Of a stretch of 6,701 nucleotides of DNA, positions 1-5,739 are shown one piece after another. Made by a program: the position numbers and the translations under genes. Each line of letters begins with the position of its first letter. Position 1 is the first letter of the stretch. The notes under the pieces were generated by a model. That model saw only the letters and a list, made by a program, of their open reading frames with translations. It made no database searches and was not told the DNA's origin. Source of the DNA: an uncultured Schwartzia sp. (GTDB taxonomy: Bacteria; Bacillota; Negativicutes; Selenomonadales; Selenomonadaceae); the NCBI GenBank assembly GCA_905372875.1, contig CAJPQU010000106.1:1-6701 (forward strand), given 5' to 3'.

Positions 1-57
1 GTCATGATCCGAGGCGTCCGAGATCATCTATGATGCGCGGACGCCTCGGATCATGAC
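1..57. repeat. 20-bp perfect inverted repeat at window edge, probable fold-back artefact
   Basis: Bases 1-20 are the exact reverse complement of bases 38-57, with 17 bases between that contain a further imperfect dyad (ATCAT 23-27, ATGAT 30-34). The right arm is part of the rimO reading frame: read in the frame of the downstream gene, about 35-58 gives ARTPRIMT, as expected just before the radical-SAM domain of RimO. The left arm is therefore an inverted copy of coding sequence. It brings an in-frame TGA at 5-7. This is what a chimeric fold-back at a contig end looks like. A natural hairpin is possible but would break a conserved gene. The arm match is read directly; the artefact explanation is inferred. 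Confidence 0.85.
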
Positions 58-970
58 TACCCCCGCCTATACGGCCTATGTGAAGATCGCCGAAGGTTGC
101 GACCATCGCTGCGCTTTTTGTGCCATTCCCCTTATTCGCGGGCGTTACCGCAGCCGCACCCTGGAAGATATTCGGGCGGAAGTGGAGCGGTTGGCAGCGG
201 CGGGCGTGAAGGAGATCAACCTCATCGCACAGGACAGTACGAATTACGGGCGCGATCTCTACGGGGCCCCCACGCTCTCCCGGCTGCTTCGGATGCTCTG
301 CCAGGTGGAAGGGGTGCGTTGGCTGCGGATTCTCTATGCGTATCCCCGCTTTTTTACCGATGAGCTCATCGAAACCATCGCGGCGGAGCCGAAGATCTGC
401 AAATACATTGATCTCCCCCTGCAACACGCCCATGACGCGGTGTTGCGCAGTATGCGCCGGGCAGACGACCGGGCTATGATTGAGGCGCTTTTGGACAAAA
501 TTCGCGCCCGTATTCCCGAGGCGGTCATTCGTTCCACTTTTATTGTGGGTTTCCCCGGAGAGACAGACGCTCAGTATCAGACCCTGCGGCGCTTTTTGGA
601 AAAGCAGCGCTTCGATCAGGTGGGGGTATTCACCTATTCCCAAGAAGAAGGAACGCCTGCCGCCGCTATGGGCGGACAAGTGGCCGAGGACGTCATGCAG
701 GAGCGCTATCATGATCTCATGAGCCTTCAGAGCAAGATTTCCGAAGAAACCAATCATTCCTTGGAGGGGCGCGTGTTAGAGGTATTAGTAGAGGGCCGGG
801 ACGAGGAGCAGGAAAATATCGCTTACGGCCGATCATACCGGGAAGCGCCGGAAGTGGACGGGCAGATCTATATCGAAGGAGACACGGGGAGCCGCCCGGG
901 GGATATGGTCAAAGTACGGATATTGCAGGGTTTTGCCTATGATATCGTAGGCGAGCGGGTGGAAGGCTGA
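53..970 (+). CDS. rimO: Ribosomal protein S12 (aspartate-C3) methylthiotransferase RimO, 5'-truncated
   Basis: RimO is a cytoplasmic radical-SAM enzyme that adds a methylthio group to a conserved aspartate of ribosomal protein S12, using two iron-sulfur clusters. Position 53 is the first in-frame Met, not the true start: the match to RimO continues upstream (PRIMTTPAYTAYVKIAEGC) until the edge palindrome. Numbering from 53, the radical-SAM cluster cysteines are C16, C20 and C23 (EGCDHRCAFC). They are followed by YIDLPLQHAHD (118-128) and STFIVGFPGETD (161-172). A TRAM domain spans about 238-302, including the RimO-typical APEVDGQIYI, which argues against MiaB. Full-length RimO is about 430-450 residues, so the whole N-terminal methylthiotransferase domain with its second cluster is missing here, most likely because the window is cut. 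The next gene starts 15 bases after the stop, suggesting one operon. Confidence 0.95.
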   Translation: MTTPAYTAYVKIAEGCDHRCAFCAIPLIRGRYRSRTLEDIRAEVERLAAAGVKEINLIAQDSTNYGRDLYGAPTLSRLLRMLCQVEGVRWLRILYAYPRFFTDELIETIAAEPKICKYIDLPLQHAHDAVLRSMRRADDRAMIEALLDKIRARIPEAVIRSTFIVGFPGETDAQYQTLRRFLEKQRFDQVGVFTYSQEEGTPAAAMGGQVAEDVMQERYHDLMSLQSKISEETNHSLEGRVLEVLVEGRDEEQENIAYGRSYREAPEVDGQIYIEGDTGSRPGDMVKVRILQGFAYDIVGERVEG

Positions 971-985
971 CGGAGAAGGCGGACG

Positions 986-1504
986 ATGAATACGGGAATC
1001 ATGAGCGAACAGCCGGAGGTGCGGGTGGGCCGCCTGCTCACGGCGGAACATCTTACCATCGCTGCGGCGGAATCCTGTACGGGTGGTCTTTTGACCAGCC
1101 GCTTGACAGATGTGGCGGGAAGTTCCGCCTACGTCAAGGGATCGGTGGTCTCCTATACCAACGAGGTCAAAGCTGCGCTGCTGGGTGTCGAAGAGGAACT
1201 GCTGAAAACGCTGGGGGCGGTATCGGAGCCGGTGGCCCGAGCGATGGCGGAGGGGGTTCGGCGGCGTATGAGAACGGATATTGGCGTCGGCATTACCGGG
1301 CTGGCCGGGCCGGGCGGCGGTACGCCTGAGAAGCCGGTGGGCCTTGTTTTTGTTTCCGTGGCTGGGGCCCAGGGCACTGATGTCCGGCGTTTCCTTTTTT
1401 CCGGTGATCGCCGTGCCATCAAAGGGCAGGCGGCCGAGGCAGCCCTTACCATGATGGAGGAGTATCTGATGAAAGGGCCTTCTCACGGGACTGTTTCCCG
1501 GTGA
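986..1504 (+). CDS. pncC: CinA C-terminal domain protein, nicotinamide-nucleotide amidohydrolase (PncC type)
   Basis: A 172-residue stand-alone CinA C-terminal domain. Characterised members of the family deamidate nicotinamide mononucleotide to nicotinate mononucleotide and ammonia, recycling NMN (for example that released by NAD-dependent DNA ligase) into NAD synthesis in the cytoplasm. Family signatures seen are AAESCTGGLLTSRL (27-40, with conserved S30), GSSAYVKGSVVSYTNEVKAALLGV (45-68, interrupted by no gaps) and GITGLAGPGGGTPEKPVGLVFVSV (102-125). The length fits single-domain PncC of about 160-170 residues. The N-terminal MoeA/MogA-like domain of full CinA (about 400 residues) is absent and there is no room for it. 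The ATG at 986 is preferred because GGAGAAGG (972-979) lies 6 bases upstream; the ATG at 1001 has no comparable site. In many Firmicutes cinA sits between pgsA and recA; neither is next to it here. Catalytic activity is inferred from family membership. Confidence 0.93.
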   Translation: MNTGIMSEQPEVRVGRLLTAEHLTIAAAESCTGGLLTSRLTDVAGSSAYVKGSVVSYTNEVKAALLGVEEELLKTLGAVSEPVARAMAEGVRRRMRTDIGVGITGLAGPGGGTPEKPVGLVFVSVAGAQGTDVRRFLFSGDRRAIKGQAAEAALTMMEEYLMKGPSHGTVSR

Positions 1505-1511
1505 TTTTCCC

Positions 1512-1536
1512 AAGCGGTCAGACTTCACCCGCTTTT
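1512..1536 (+). terminator. Weak terminator-like hairpin after the CinA-family gene
   Basis: AAGCGG (1512-1517) pairs perfectly with CCGCTT (1529-1534) around an 11-base loop, followed by two more T residues (TTTT at 1533-1536, half inside the stem). It begins 8 bases past the stop codon. The stem is short and the U-tract poor, so it would be at best a leaky terminator between the rimO operon and the next gene. Confidence 0.35.
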
Positions 1537-1545
1537 CAGGAAACC

Positions 1546-1581
1546 TTGTTAGCATACGTCGTATTCTACGATCAACATACG
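1546..1581 (+). promoter_or_regulatory. Candidate control region for the secreted-protein gene, with clustered TACG/CGTA motifs
   Basis: This stretch sits 30-70 bases before the ATG at 1614. It holds a palindrome ATACG-T-CGTAT (1554-1564), an overlapping dyad TCGTA-TTC-TACGA (1559-1571), and TACG tetramers starting at 1555, 1567 and 1578, close to one helical turn apart. A marginal promoter TTGTTA (1546-1551), 15-base spacer, TACGAT (1567-1572) overlaps the dyads. No good consensus promoter is visible. Either this is an operator-like cluster over a weak, regulated promoter, or the repeats are chance. Confidence 0.25.
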
Positions 1582-1613
1582 AGATTATAAAAACACCGCA
1601 GGGAGGTTTTTTC

Positions 1614-2507
1614 ATGGATTGGAAAAAGACGTTGACGATGACCATCGCCGCAGGAACGGCAGCTTTTTCACTGGGCGTTTCGTCCACTGCGGCGGCGCCG
1701 GAAGAGTCCGCTGCCGAAACGACCGCGGAGGAAGCGTCGATGACCACCGGCAAAGAGACGACGCCAGAAGCCGCGCCTGCCGCCGTATCGGAACCGTCGT
1801 CGGTGGAAGAGCCTGTAACAGCAGAGTCGTCGCCCGCCACGGCGCAGGGAGAGACCCGGCAGCTTTCTCCGGAAGAGGCGTTGGAACTCTATCGGGACCA
1901 TGGCGTTAAATATACCAGTCAGCGTTACGGCTACAGCATCATTTGCCCGAAAAAGCCCAATGTTATCCCCGCCAGCCTATTGGTGGAGGGGGCAAAGGGG
2001 GATGTGCTGATCTTTGAAAACGACGGCTACGATATTAAGAATGCTTGGGTCGTTTTAACGGATGCTTTTGACGACGCGGAGCTGCCCTCGGATATAGGGC
2101 AGAAATCGGAAGCCGAACAAAAGGCGTACATCGACCATCTGATGAACACAGCGGGTTATGAATTTGTGCGTCTGACCCAGGTGGCCGGTTCTACCGGTGT
2201 TTACGCTGTCACTGCTAAAGAGATCGACGTGGACACCAATGGGGATGGGCAGACGGACGACACAATGGTCGCGGAAAATCAGGGGATAAAAACCTTCTTC
2301 CGCGGCCAGTTCGGCGGCCGGTTCTCCGTTCAGCTCATCGACAATCCGGAACTCTCGCAGGCCGGGATCAGCCTGTATCAGCTGGGGCTTTTAACTTTTC
2401 AAGAGTGGCCCAGCGCCGTGCAGGACGGACAAAACGTTGCCAAGGATAAGGATGGAAAGACGGCAGGGGATAAGAAAGAGAAGAAGGACAAAACAAAGCA
2501 GAAATGA
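1614..2507 (+). CDS. Uncharacterised secreted protein with EF-hand-like loop and Lys-rich tail
   Basis: I do not recognise this 297-residue protein. It begins with a clear Sec signal peptide: MDWKK, a hydrophobic stretch to about residue 22, and a likely cleavage near residues 26-28 (STAAA). There is no lipobox cysteine. Residues 28-80 are a low-complexity linker rich in Ala, Glu, Thr, Ser and Pro. The core, about 83-270, contains YTSQRYGYSIICPKKP (100-115, with the only cysteine, C111) and mixed alpha/beta-looking sequence. DVDTNGDGQTDD (205-216) has the D-x-N-x-D-G-x-x-D spacing of EF-hand or dockerin-type calcium loops. The last 20 residues are about half lysine. The start is supported by GGGAGG (1601-1606), 7 bases upstream. 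It has its own intergenic region and ends at a bidirectional terminator, so it is probably monocistronic. The product is expected in the periplasm, at the cell surface, or exported; calcium binding is inferred from one motif only. Confidence 0.85.
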   Translation: MDWKKTLTMTIAAGTAAFSLGVSSTAAAPEESAAETTAEEASMTTGKETTPEAAPAAVSEPSSVEEPVTAESSPATAQGETRQLSPEEALELYRDHGVKYTSQRYGYSIICPKKPNVIPASLLVEGAKGDVLIFENDGYDIKNAWVVLTDAFDDAELPSDIGQKSEAEQKAYIDHLMNTAGYEFVRLTQVAGSTGVYAVTAKEIDVDTNGDGQTDDTMVAENQGIKTFFRGQFGGRFSVQLIDNPELSQAGISLYQLGLLTFQEWPSAVQDGQNVAKDKDGKTAGDKKEKKDKTKQK

Positions 2508-2576
2508 GATGACGAAAAAACGGCCGCGGTCAACAGGACGAAAGCATAGCTTATTTGAGCAAGAAAACGGCAAAGA

Positions 2577-2619
2577 AAAATCCTCGAAATCCCTTGATAT
2601 AAGGGGATTCGAGGATTTT
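2577..2619. terminator. Bidirectional intrinsic terminator between convergent genes
   Basis: TCCTCGAAATCCCTT (2581-2595) pairs with AAGGGGATTCGAGGA (2601-2615) around a 5-base loop GATAT. The stem has one A-A mismatch and one G-U pair. It is flanked by AAAA (2577-2580) and TTTT (2616-2619), giving a U-tract in either direction. It lies 69 bases after the stop of the secreted-protein gene and 48 bases past the stop of the minus-strand receptor gene, so it can serve both. Confidence 0.88.
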
Positions 2620-2667
2620 CTGCATATTGTGTTTGCGGCCGGTTTGTATTTACGCTGTGGCCGGTGT

Positions 2668-4665
2668 TTAGAAGCGCACCCGGTAGCCTAAGGTGAAATT
2701 GGTAGCTAAGGCGACATATCGGGATAAGACGTGGGAGGTGATGTCGGATCGGTTGAAGAGATTGTCCACGTTCAGATAGACCTCGTGATCGGTACGGGGG
2801 CGGTAAGAAAGATTAAGGCCAGTGATAAAGAGCGGACGTACGCCTTCCTGATAGCTTTCTAACACGCGGTCGTAGAGGTAGCTGCCGCTTAATGCGCAGC
2901 TCCATTTATCTTTTTGATACTGCACGCCGCCGGTCAGTTGGACGCGTCCGTAGCTTCTCTGCCAGCCTTTTTTAGGATAGCGGGCATCATAAAACTGCGG
3001 ATTGCTGTAGGATATGCCCCAATTTGCACTCCAGCCGTTTTTACCGGCGATATCGCAGGTAAGCTCCACCCCTAAGTTGCGGGTGTCTTCGTTCATGGCA
3101 ATATCTTCGTCGACGCCGCCGATTTTGACCGTCTGCAGGCGGATGAAATCCTTCACGTCGCTTTTGAACAGCGCCAATTTCCATTGGTGGCCGCCAGAAA
3201 TATGCTTGACCCCTGTCTCGTAATGCCAGCCGATTTCCGGACGTATGCCGGGATTGGCAATGGTGGATCCCTTGCCGTACATGTCGCCCATGGTGGGCAG
3301 GGTGAAGGACTTGCTCACGCTGGCATACAGGCTGGTGGTGCCATTCATTTTATAGAGATACTGGATCTGGGGCGTGAACTCGCTGTACTCCGTCCCGTCC
3401 GGCGTGCCGCTGGTCCAAGTTTCCCGGGCGCTCAGGATCGTCGAATGATGGTCGTCAAAGGGATGGGTCCAAGAAGCGAAAAACGACGACACGTTGCGGG
3501 CGTAATCGACATGTGTCGGCGGGTAATATTTATCAAATCGACCGTTACCTTTCCATTTTGGTTTGTTCGTTTCGGAATGGTCATAGGACTCGCGGTACGC
3601 ATTTAATCCCACGAGGTATGTATCGCGCCCTGCGTGGAACTCCTTCTGGACGTCGAACCCGAAAACCTTATCGGTGGATTCGTAAACGTAGGTTCTATCC
3701 AATATGCCCAGCAAAACGGAAGAGTTCCACGCCGCATAGTTCCAATAGGTGTAGTCGGTGGTGCCGTGGGCCTTATGATAAAACAGGTTCGCCTGCCAGC
3801 CGTCCTTCGCGTAATGGAGGCGGAGCTTATACTCGTCGTCGGTATTTTCACGAAAATCGTAAATGGCCGGCGTGGGCTTATACGCGTAATGATAACTCCG
3901 TTTATAGTCGTGCCGGGCGTAGTCCGCTTGGAATTTCCAAGCGTCGTCGAATTTATAGGTAAGGGAAAAAATCTCCTTGTGGCCGCCCTCGAAATTGAAA
4001 TATTTGGAACTGTACCGATTTTTTGTGACGCTGGGCAGGCTCACATGAGAACGAGCCCCCATTTTTTCGTAGGCCGCCCCAATGCCAAATTTGCCTTCCT
4101 GTAAAGACAGCGAGTGTTTCTGCTGGCCGAAATTGCCAAAGGCGACGGTGGCGGTATTGGCTTTTTTCTCCCGGGTGATGATGTTGATTACGCCGCCGGT
4201 GGTGTCGCTGCCGTATAAAACAGCGCCGCCTCCCCGGATGACTTCGATCCGATCGACATCGTTCAGTGAGATGTTGTCTAAATCATAATAGCCGGTGCGG
4301 ACGTTTAGCGGAACGCCGTCCACCATGACCAAGGTGCCGCGGCGTTTGCCGCGGATCAAAAACTCTCCGCCGCCCGAACCGACGGTTTCTGCTTTATAGA
4401 TGATGCCCGTGGCGTAGCGCAGGGCGCCTTCCACGGTGGTGGCGCCCGTAGCCTCTAACTGCTTGTGGCTGTAAACGCTGGTGGTGGCCGGAACGTCTAA
4501 ATCTTTTTTCTCATAGCGTGCCGCCGTGACGACGATGGGATCCAGCGTATAAAGTAGATCGGGTTCCTCTGCCGTGGATGCGTCAGCGGCACCGGCCATC
4601 GGCAGGAAAGAGGAAAGACTTACCAATATGCCGGACAGAATCGCCTTTCGGTTTATCGTTTTCAT
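2668..4665 (-). CDS. TonB-dependent outer-membrane receptor, substrate unknown
   Basis: A 665-residue outer-membrane receptor of the FepA/CirA/BtuB superfamily. Such receptors import scarce ligands such as siderophores, heme or cobalamin using TonB-ExbBD energy. Features in order: a signal peptide (1 to about 26, ending PMAGA), TonB box LDPIVVTA (41-48), plug domain about 55-165 with FLIRGKRRGTLVMVDGVPLN (102-121) and DRIEVIRGGGAVLYGSDTTG (138-157), then a beta-barrel from about 170. The barrel ends in NVDNLFN (632-638) and a terminal Phe (YRVRF), the outer-membrane insertion signature. FTLPTMGDMYG (454-464) and NPGIRPE (471-477) sit where heme receptors carry FRAP and NPDL, but no histidine lies between them, so a classical heme receptor is unlikely. 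Aromatic-rich loops (250-310, 360-390) would suit an aromatic ligand; the substrate cannot be read. The ATG at 4665 is chosen over the GTG at 4680 because the Shine-Dalgarno overlaps the GTG. No TonB, ExbBD or ABC transporter gene is in the window. Confidence 0.93.
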   Translation of the reverse strand: MKTINRKAILSGILVSLSSFLPMAGAADASTAEEPDLLYTLDPIVVTAARYEKKDLDVPATTSVYSHKQLEATGATTVEGALRYATGIIYKAETVGSGGGEFLIRGKRRGTLVMVDGVPLNVRTGYYDLDNISLNDVDRIEVIRGGGAVLYGSDTTGGVINIITREKKANTATVAFGNFGQQKHSLSLQEGKFGIGAAYEKMGARSHVSLPSVTKNRYSSKYFNFEGGHKEIFSLTYKFDDAWKFQADYARHDYKRSYHYAYKPTPAIYDFRENTDDEYKLRLHYAKDGWQANLFYHKAHGTTDYTYWNYAAWNSSVLLGILDRTYVYESTDKVFGFDVQKEFHAGRDTYLVGLNAYRESYDHSETNKPKWKGNGRFDKYYPPTHVDYARNVSSFFASWTHPFDDHHSTILSARETWTSGTPDGTEYSEFTPQIQYLYKMNGTTSLYASVSKSFTLPTMGDMYGKGSTIANPGIRPEIGWHYETGVKHISGGHQWKLALFKSDVKDFIRLQTVKIGGVDEDIAMNEDTRNLGVELTCDIAGKNGWSANWGISYSNPQFYDARYPKKGWQRSYGRVQLTGGVQYQKDKWSCALSGSYLYDRVLESYQEGVRPLFITGLNLSYRPRTDHEVYLNVDNLFNRSDITSHVLSRYVALATNFTLGYRVRF

Positions 4666-4676
4666 GTGGATATCGA

Positions 4677-4683
4677 CCACCTT
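4677..4683 (-). promoter_or_regulatory. Ribosome binding site deciding the receptor start
   Basis: The minus strand reads AAGGTGG at 4683-4677, 11 bases before the ATG at 4665. The spacing is slightly long. The alternative GTG start at 4680 lies inside this motif and has no purine-rich site of its own, and it would add five polar residues (V/M-V-D-I-H) in front of a typical MKTINRK signal-peptide start. Confidence 0.6.
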
Positions 4684-4685
4684 TT

Positions 4686-4699
4686 TAAAATGAATTTTA
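4686..4699. promoter_or_regulatory. AT-rich dyad in the receptor 5' leader (possible operator)
   Basis: TAAAAT-GA-ATTTTA is a perfect 6-bp inverted repeat with a 2-bp spacer, located between the predicted receptor transcription start and its ribosome binding site. A matching 6-2-6 dyad lies at 4768-4781. A regulator site is possible, but it does not match the classical Fur box well, and chance in AT-rich DNA cannot be excluded. Confidence 0.3.
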
Positions 4700-4709
4700 T
4701 GTTGACGTA

Positions 4710-4738
4710 ATCCTATGTTATGTACAAACTTTTGTCAA
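4710..4738 (-). promoter_or_regulatory. Sigma-70-type promoter for the TonB-dependent receptor
   Basis: On the minus strand, a consensus -35 box TTGACA (4738-4733) is followed by a 17-base spacer and a -10 box TAGGAT (4715-4710, 4 of 6 consensus). Transcription would start near 4703, giving a leader of about 40 bases. The -35 lies inside GTCAAC (4734-4739, plus strand), the mirror copy of GTTGAC at 4701-4706, so a 6-bp inverted repeat brackets the promoter. This arrangement could bind a repressor, for example in response to metal supply; that is inference. Confidence 0.65.
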
Positions 4739-4767
4739 CCTCCCCGGGGGCTTTTTCGCGCTGGTCT

Positions 4768-4781
4768 AAAATACCTATTTT
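4768..4781. promoter_or_regulatory. AT-rich dyad between the divergent promoters
   Basis: AAAATA-CC-TATTTT is a perfect 6-bp inverted repeat with a 2-bp spacer, centred 82 bp from the similar dyad at 4686-4699. It lies upstream of both promoters, about 30 bases from the receptor -35 and about 42 from the rpsB -35. It could be a regulator site or simply the AT-rich upstream region common at strong promoters. Confidence 0.25.
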
Positions 4782-4823
4782 TTACCGTTGTTCTGCTGCG
4801 CCGCTCTTTCTGTGAGAAATAGA

Positions 4824-4852
4824 TTGAAATCCGTCGGGGGCTATGGTATAAT
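4824..4852 (+). promoter_or_regulatory. Strong extended -10 promoter of the rpsB-tsf operon
   Basis: TTGAAA (4824-4829, 5 of 6 consensus), a 17-base spacer, then a perfect TATAAT (4847-4852) preceded by TG at 4844-4845 (extended -10, TGGTATAAT). The predicted start of transcription is about 4859. Such a near-consensus promoter fits a highly expressed translation operon. Confidence 0.9.
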
Positions 4853-4858
4853 TTCTCT

Positions 4859-4956
4859 CGATGCAAAAAACACACGCGGGTTGCTGTCTGCCCTGTGCTC
4901 TTCGGAGTGGTGCGGACGATGAGGCCGGCGGAGGAAAAAACAGGAGGTGCATCCTC
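4859..4956 (+). promoter_or_regulatory. rpsB mRNA leader with UUCG-capped hairpin
   Basis: About 98 bases lie between the predicted transcription start and the rpsB ATG. GTCTGC (4886-4891) pairs with GCGGAC (4912-4917, one G-U), and inside it CTC (4898-4900) pairs with GAG (4905-4907) closing a TTCG tetraloop (4901-4904); weak G-U pairs join the two. The Shine-Dalgarno AGGAGGTG (4942-4949) lies 25 bases past the stem, 9 bases from the ATG counted from AGGAGG. S2 represses its own operon through the leader in E. coli, so autoregulation is possible here, but I do not recognise this as a named leader family. Confidence 0.45.
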
Positions 4957-5688
4957 ATGGGAGTAATTTCCATGAAACAATTATTGGAAGCTGGCGTTCA
5001 CTTTGGACACCAGACTCGGCGCTGGAATCCGAAAATGGCGAAGTACATTTTTACGGAGCGCAACGGGATTTACATCATCGATTTGCAGAAGACGGTCCGC
5101 AAGGTGGATGAAGCGTACAATTTCCTGCGCAGTGTGGGCGAGAGCGGCAAGTCGGTGCTGTTTGTCGGCACGAAGAAGCAGGCGCAGGAAGCCGTCAAGG
5201 AAGAGGCGGCAAAGGCCGGTCAGTTCTATGTCAACGAGCGTTGGCTCGGCGGGATGCTGACAAACTTTCAGACCATCCAGAAGCGTATCAAACGCCTAAA
5301 AGAGCTGGAGCAGATGGAAGCGGACGGCACTTTTGACGTCCTGACGAAGAAGGAAGTGCAGTCGCTGCGTCATGAGATGGGGAAGCTGACGAAATATCTG
5401 GGCGGCATCAAGGAGATGAACCGCCTGCCGGGGGCGCTCTTCGTGGTCGATCCACGCAAGGAACGCATTGCTGTGGCCGAGGCCAGAAAGCTGCGCATTC
5501 CCATCGTGGCCATCGTGGATACGAACTGTGATCCTGACGAGATCGATTACGTTATTCCGGGCAACGACGACGCCATCCGTGCCGTCCGGCTCTTGACGGG
5601 CCGCATGGCGGACGCCGTCATGGAAGGCCGTCAGGGACAGGATGATCAGGGCGACGAAAGCGAAACGGAAAAGGCGAAAGAAGCGTAA
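4957..5688 (+). CDS. rpsB: 30S ribosomal protein S2
   Basis: Ribosomal protein S2, 243 residues, binds late to the small subunit between head and body and is needed for S1 recruitment in bacteria that carry S1. The sequence is of Firmicutes type: MGVISMKQLLEAGVHFGHQTRRWNP at the N-terminus (1-25), RNGIYIIDLQKTV (35-47), the family signature around RWLGGMLTNFQTI (95-107), a charged helical hairpin about 108-150, LPGALFVVDPRKE (157-169) and IPIVAIVDTNCDP (181-193). The last 20 residues are an acidic, disordered-looking tail (QGQDDQGDESETEKAKEA). The frame is open upstream to 4861, but the ATG at 4957 is chosen because of the strong Shine-Dalgarno AGGAGG (4942-4947) and the match to the usual S2 start; the upstream codons are the mRNA leader. 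It is first gene of an operon with tsf. Confidence 0.98.
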   Translation: MGVISMKQLLEAGVHFGHQTRRWNPKMAKYIFTERNGIYIIDLQKTVRKVDEAYNFLRSVGESGKSVLFVGTKKQAQEAVKEEAAKAGQFYVNERWLGGMLTNFQTIQKRIKRLKELEQMEADGTFDVLTKKEVQSLRHEMGKLTKYLGGIKEMNRLPGALFVVDPRKERIAVAEARKLRIPIVAIVDTNCDPDEIDYVIPGNDDAIRAVRLLTGRMADAVMEGRQGQDDQGDESETEKAKEA

Positions 5689-5704
5689 GATAGAAGAATG
5701 GAGC

Positions 5705-5739
5705 GAAAGGGGTAAGGGAGTTTATCCCTTACCCCTTTC
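5705..5739 (+). promoter_or_regulatory. Perfect 15-bp hairpin between rpsB and tsf (attenuator or processing site)
   Basis: GAAAGGGGTAAGGGA (5705-5719) pairs without mismatch with TCCCTTACCCCTTTC (5725-5739) around a GTTTA loop. It begins 16 bases after the rpsB stop and ends 9 bases before the tsf Shine-Dalgarno (AGAAGGA, 5749-5755). The bases after the stem are TATACGG, not a U-run, so it is not a canonical terminator. It could attenuate transcription, protect the upstream mRNA 3' end, or be an RNase cleavage site that sets the S2 to EF-Ts ratio. The structure is certain on paper; its role is inferred. Confidence 0.75.

Noticed and set aside
2..757. 251-codon open frame on the minus strand over rimO
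   Set aside because: It lies wholly antisense to a gene with clear RimO motifs; moderately GC-rich codon use leaves the opposite strand open. The protein has no recognisable domain.
833..1840. 335-codon open frame on the minus strand across rimO, the CinA-family gene and the secreted-protein gene
   Set aside because: It spans three sense features and two intergenic regions, its translation is low-complexity and unlike any family, and it has no supported start.
2437..2691. 84-codon plus-strand open frame running past the end of the secreted-protein gene
   Set aside because: It passes straight through the bidirectional terminator and into the receptor 3' end, and its translation is a read-out of those elements.
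3184..4104. Several plus-strand open frames of 140-156 codons inside the receptor gene
   Set aside because: All are antisense to an intact TonB-dependent receptor, overlap one another in different frames and show no family motifs.
4666..4680. GTG at 4680 as an upstream start for the receptor (5 extra residues)
   Set aside because: The GTG overlaps the only Shine-Dalgarno and the extension would precede a standard signal-peptide start.
4742..4749. CCCCGGGG palindrome just upstream of the receptor -35
   Set aside because: It is a perfect 8-bp palindrome, but too short, with no loop, to be a terminator, and there is no repeat of it elsewhere in the intergenic region; nothing supports a function.
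4861..4956. In-frame 32-codon N-terminal extension of S2 from an ATG at 4861
   Set aside because: That ATG lies about 2 bases from the predicted transcription start with no ribosome site; S2 proteins begin at the position of 4957.
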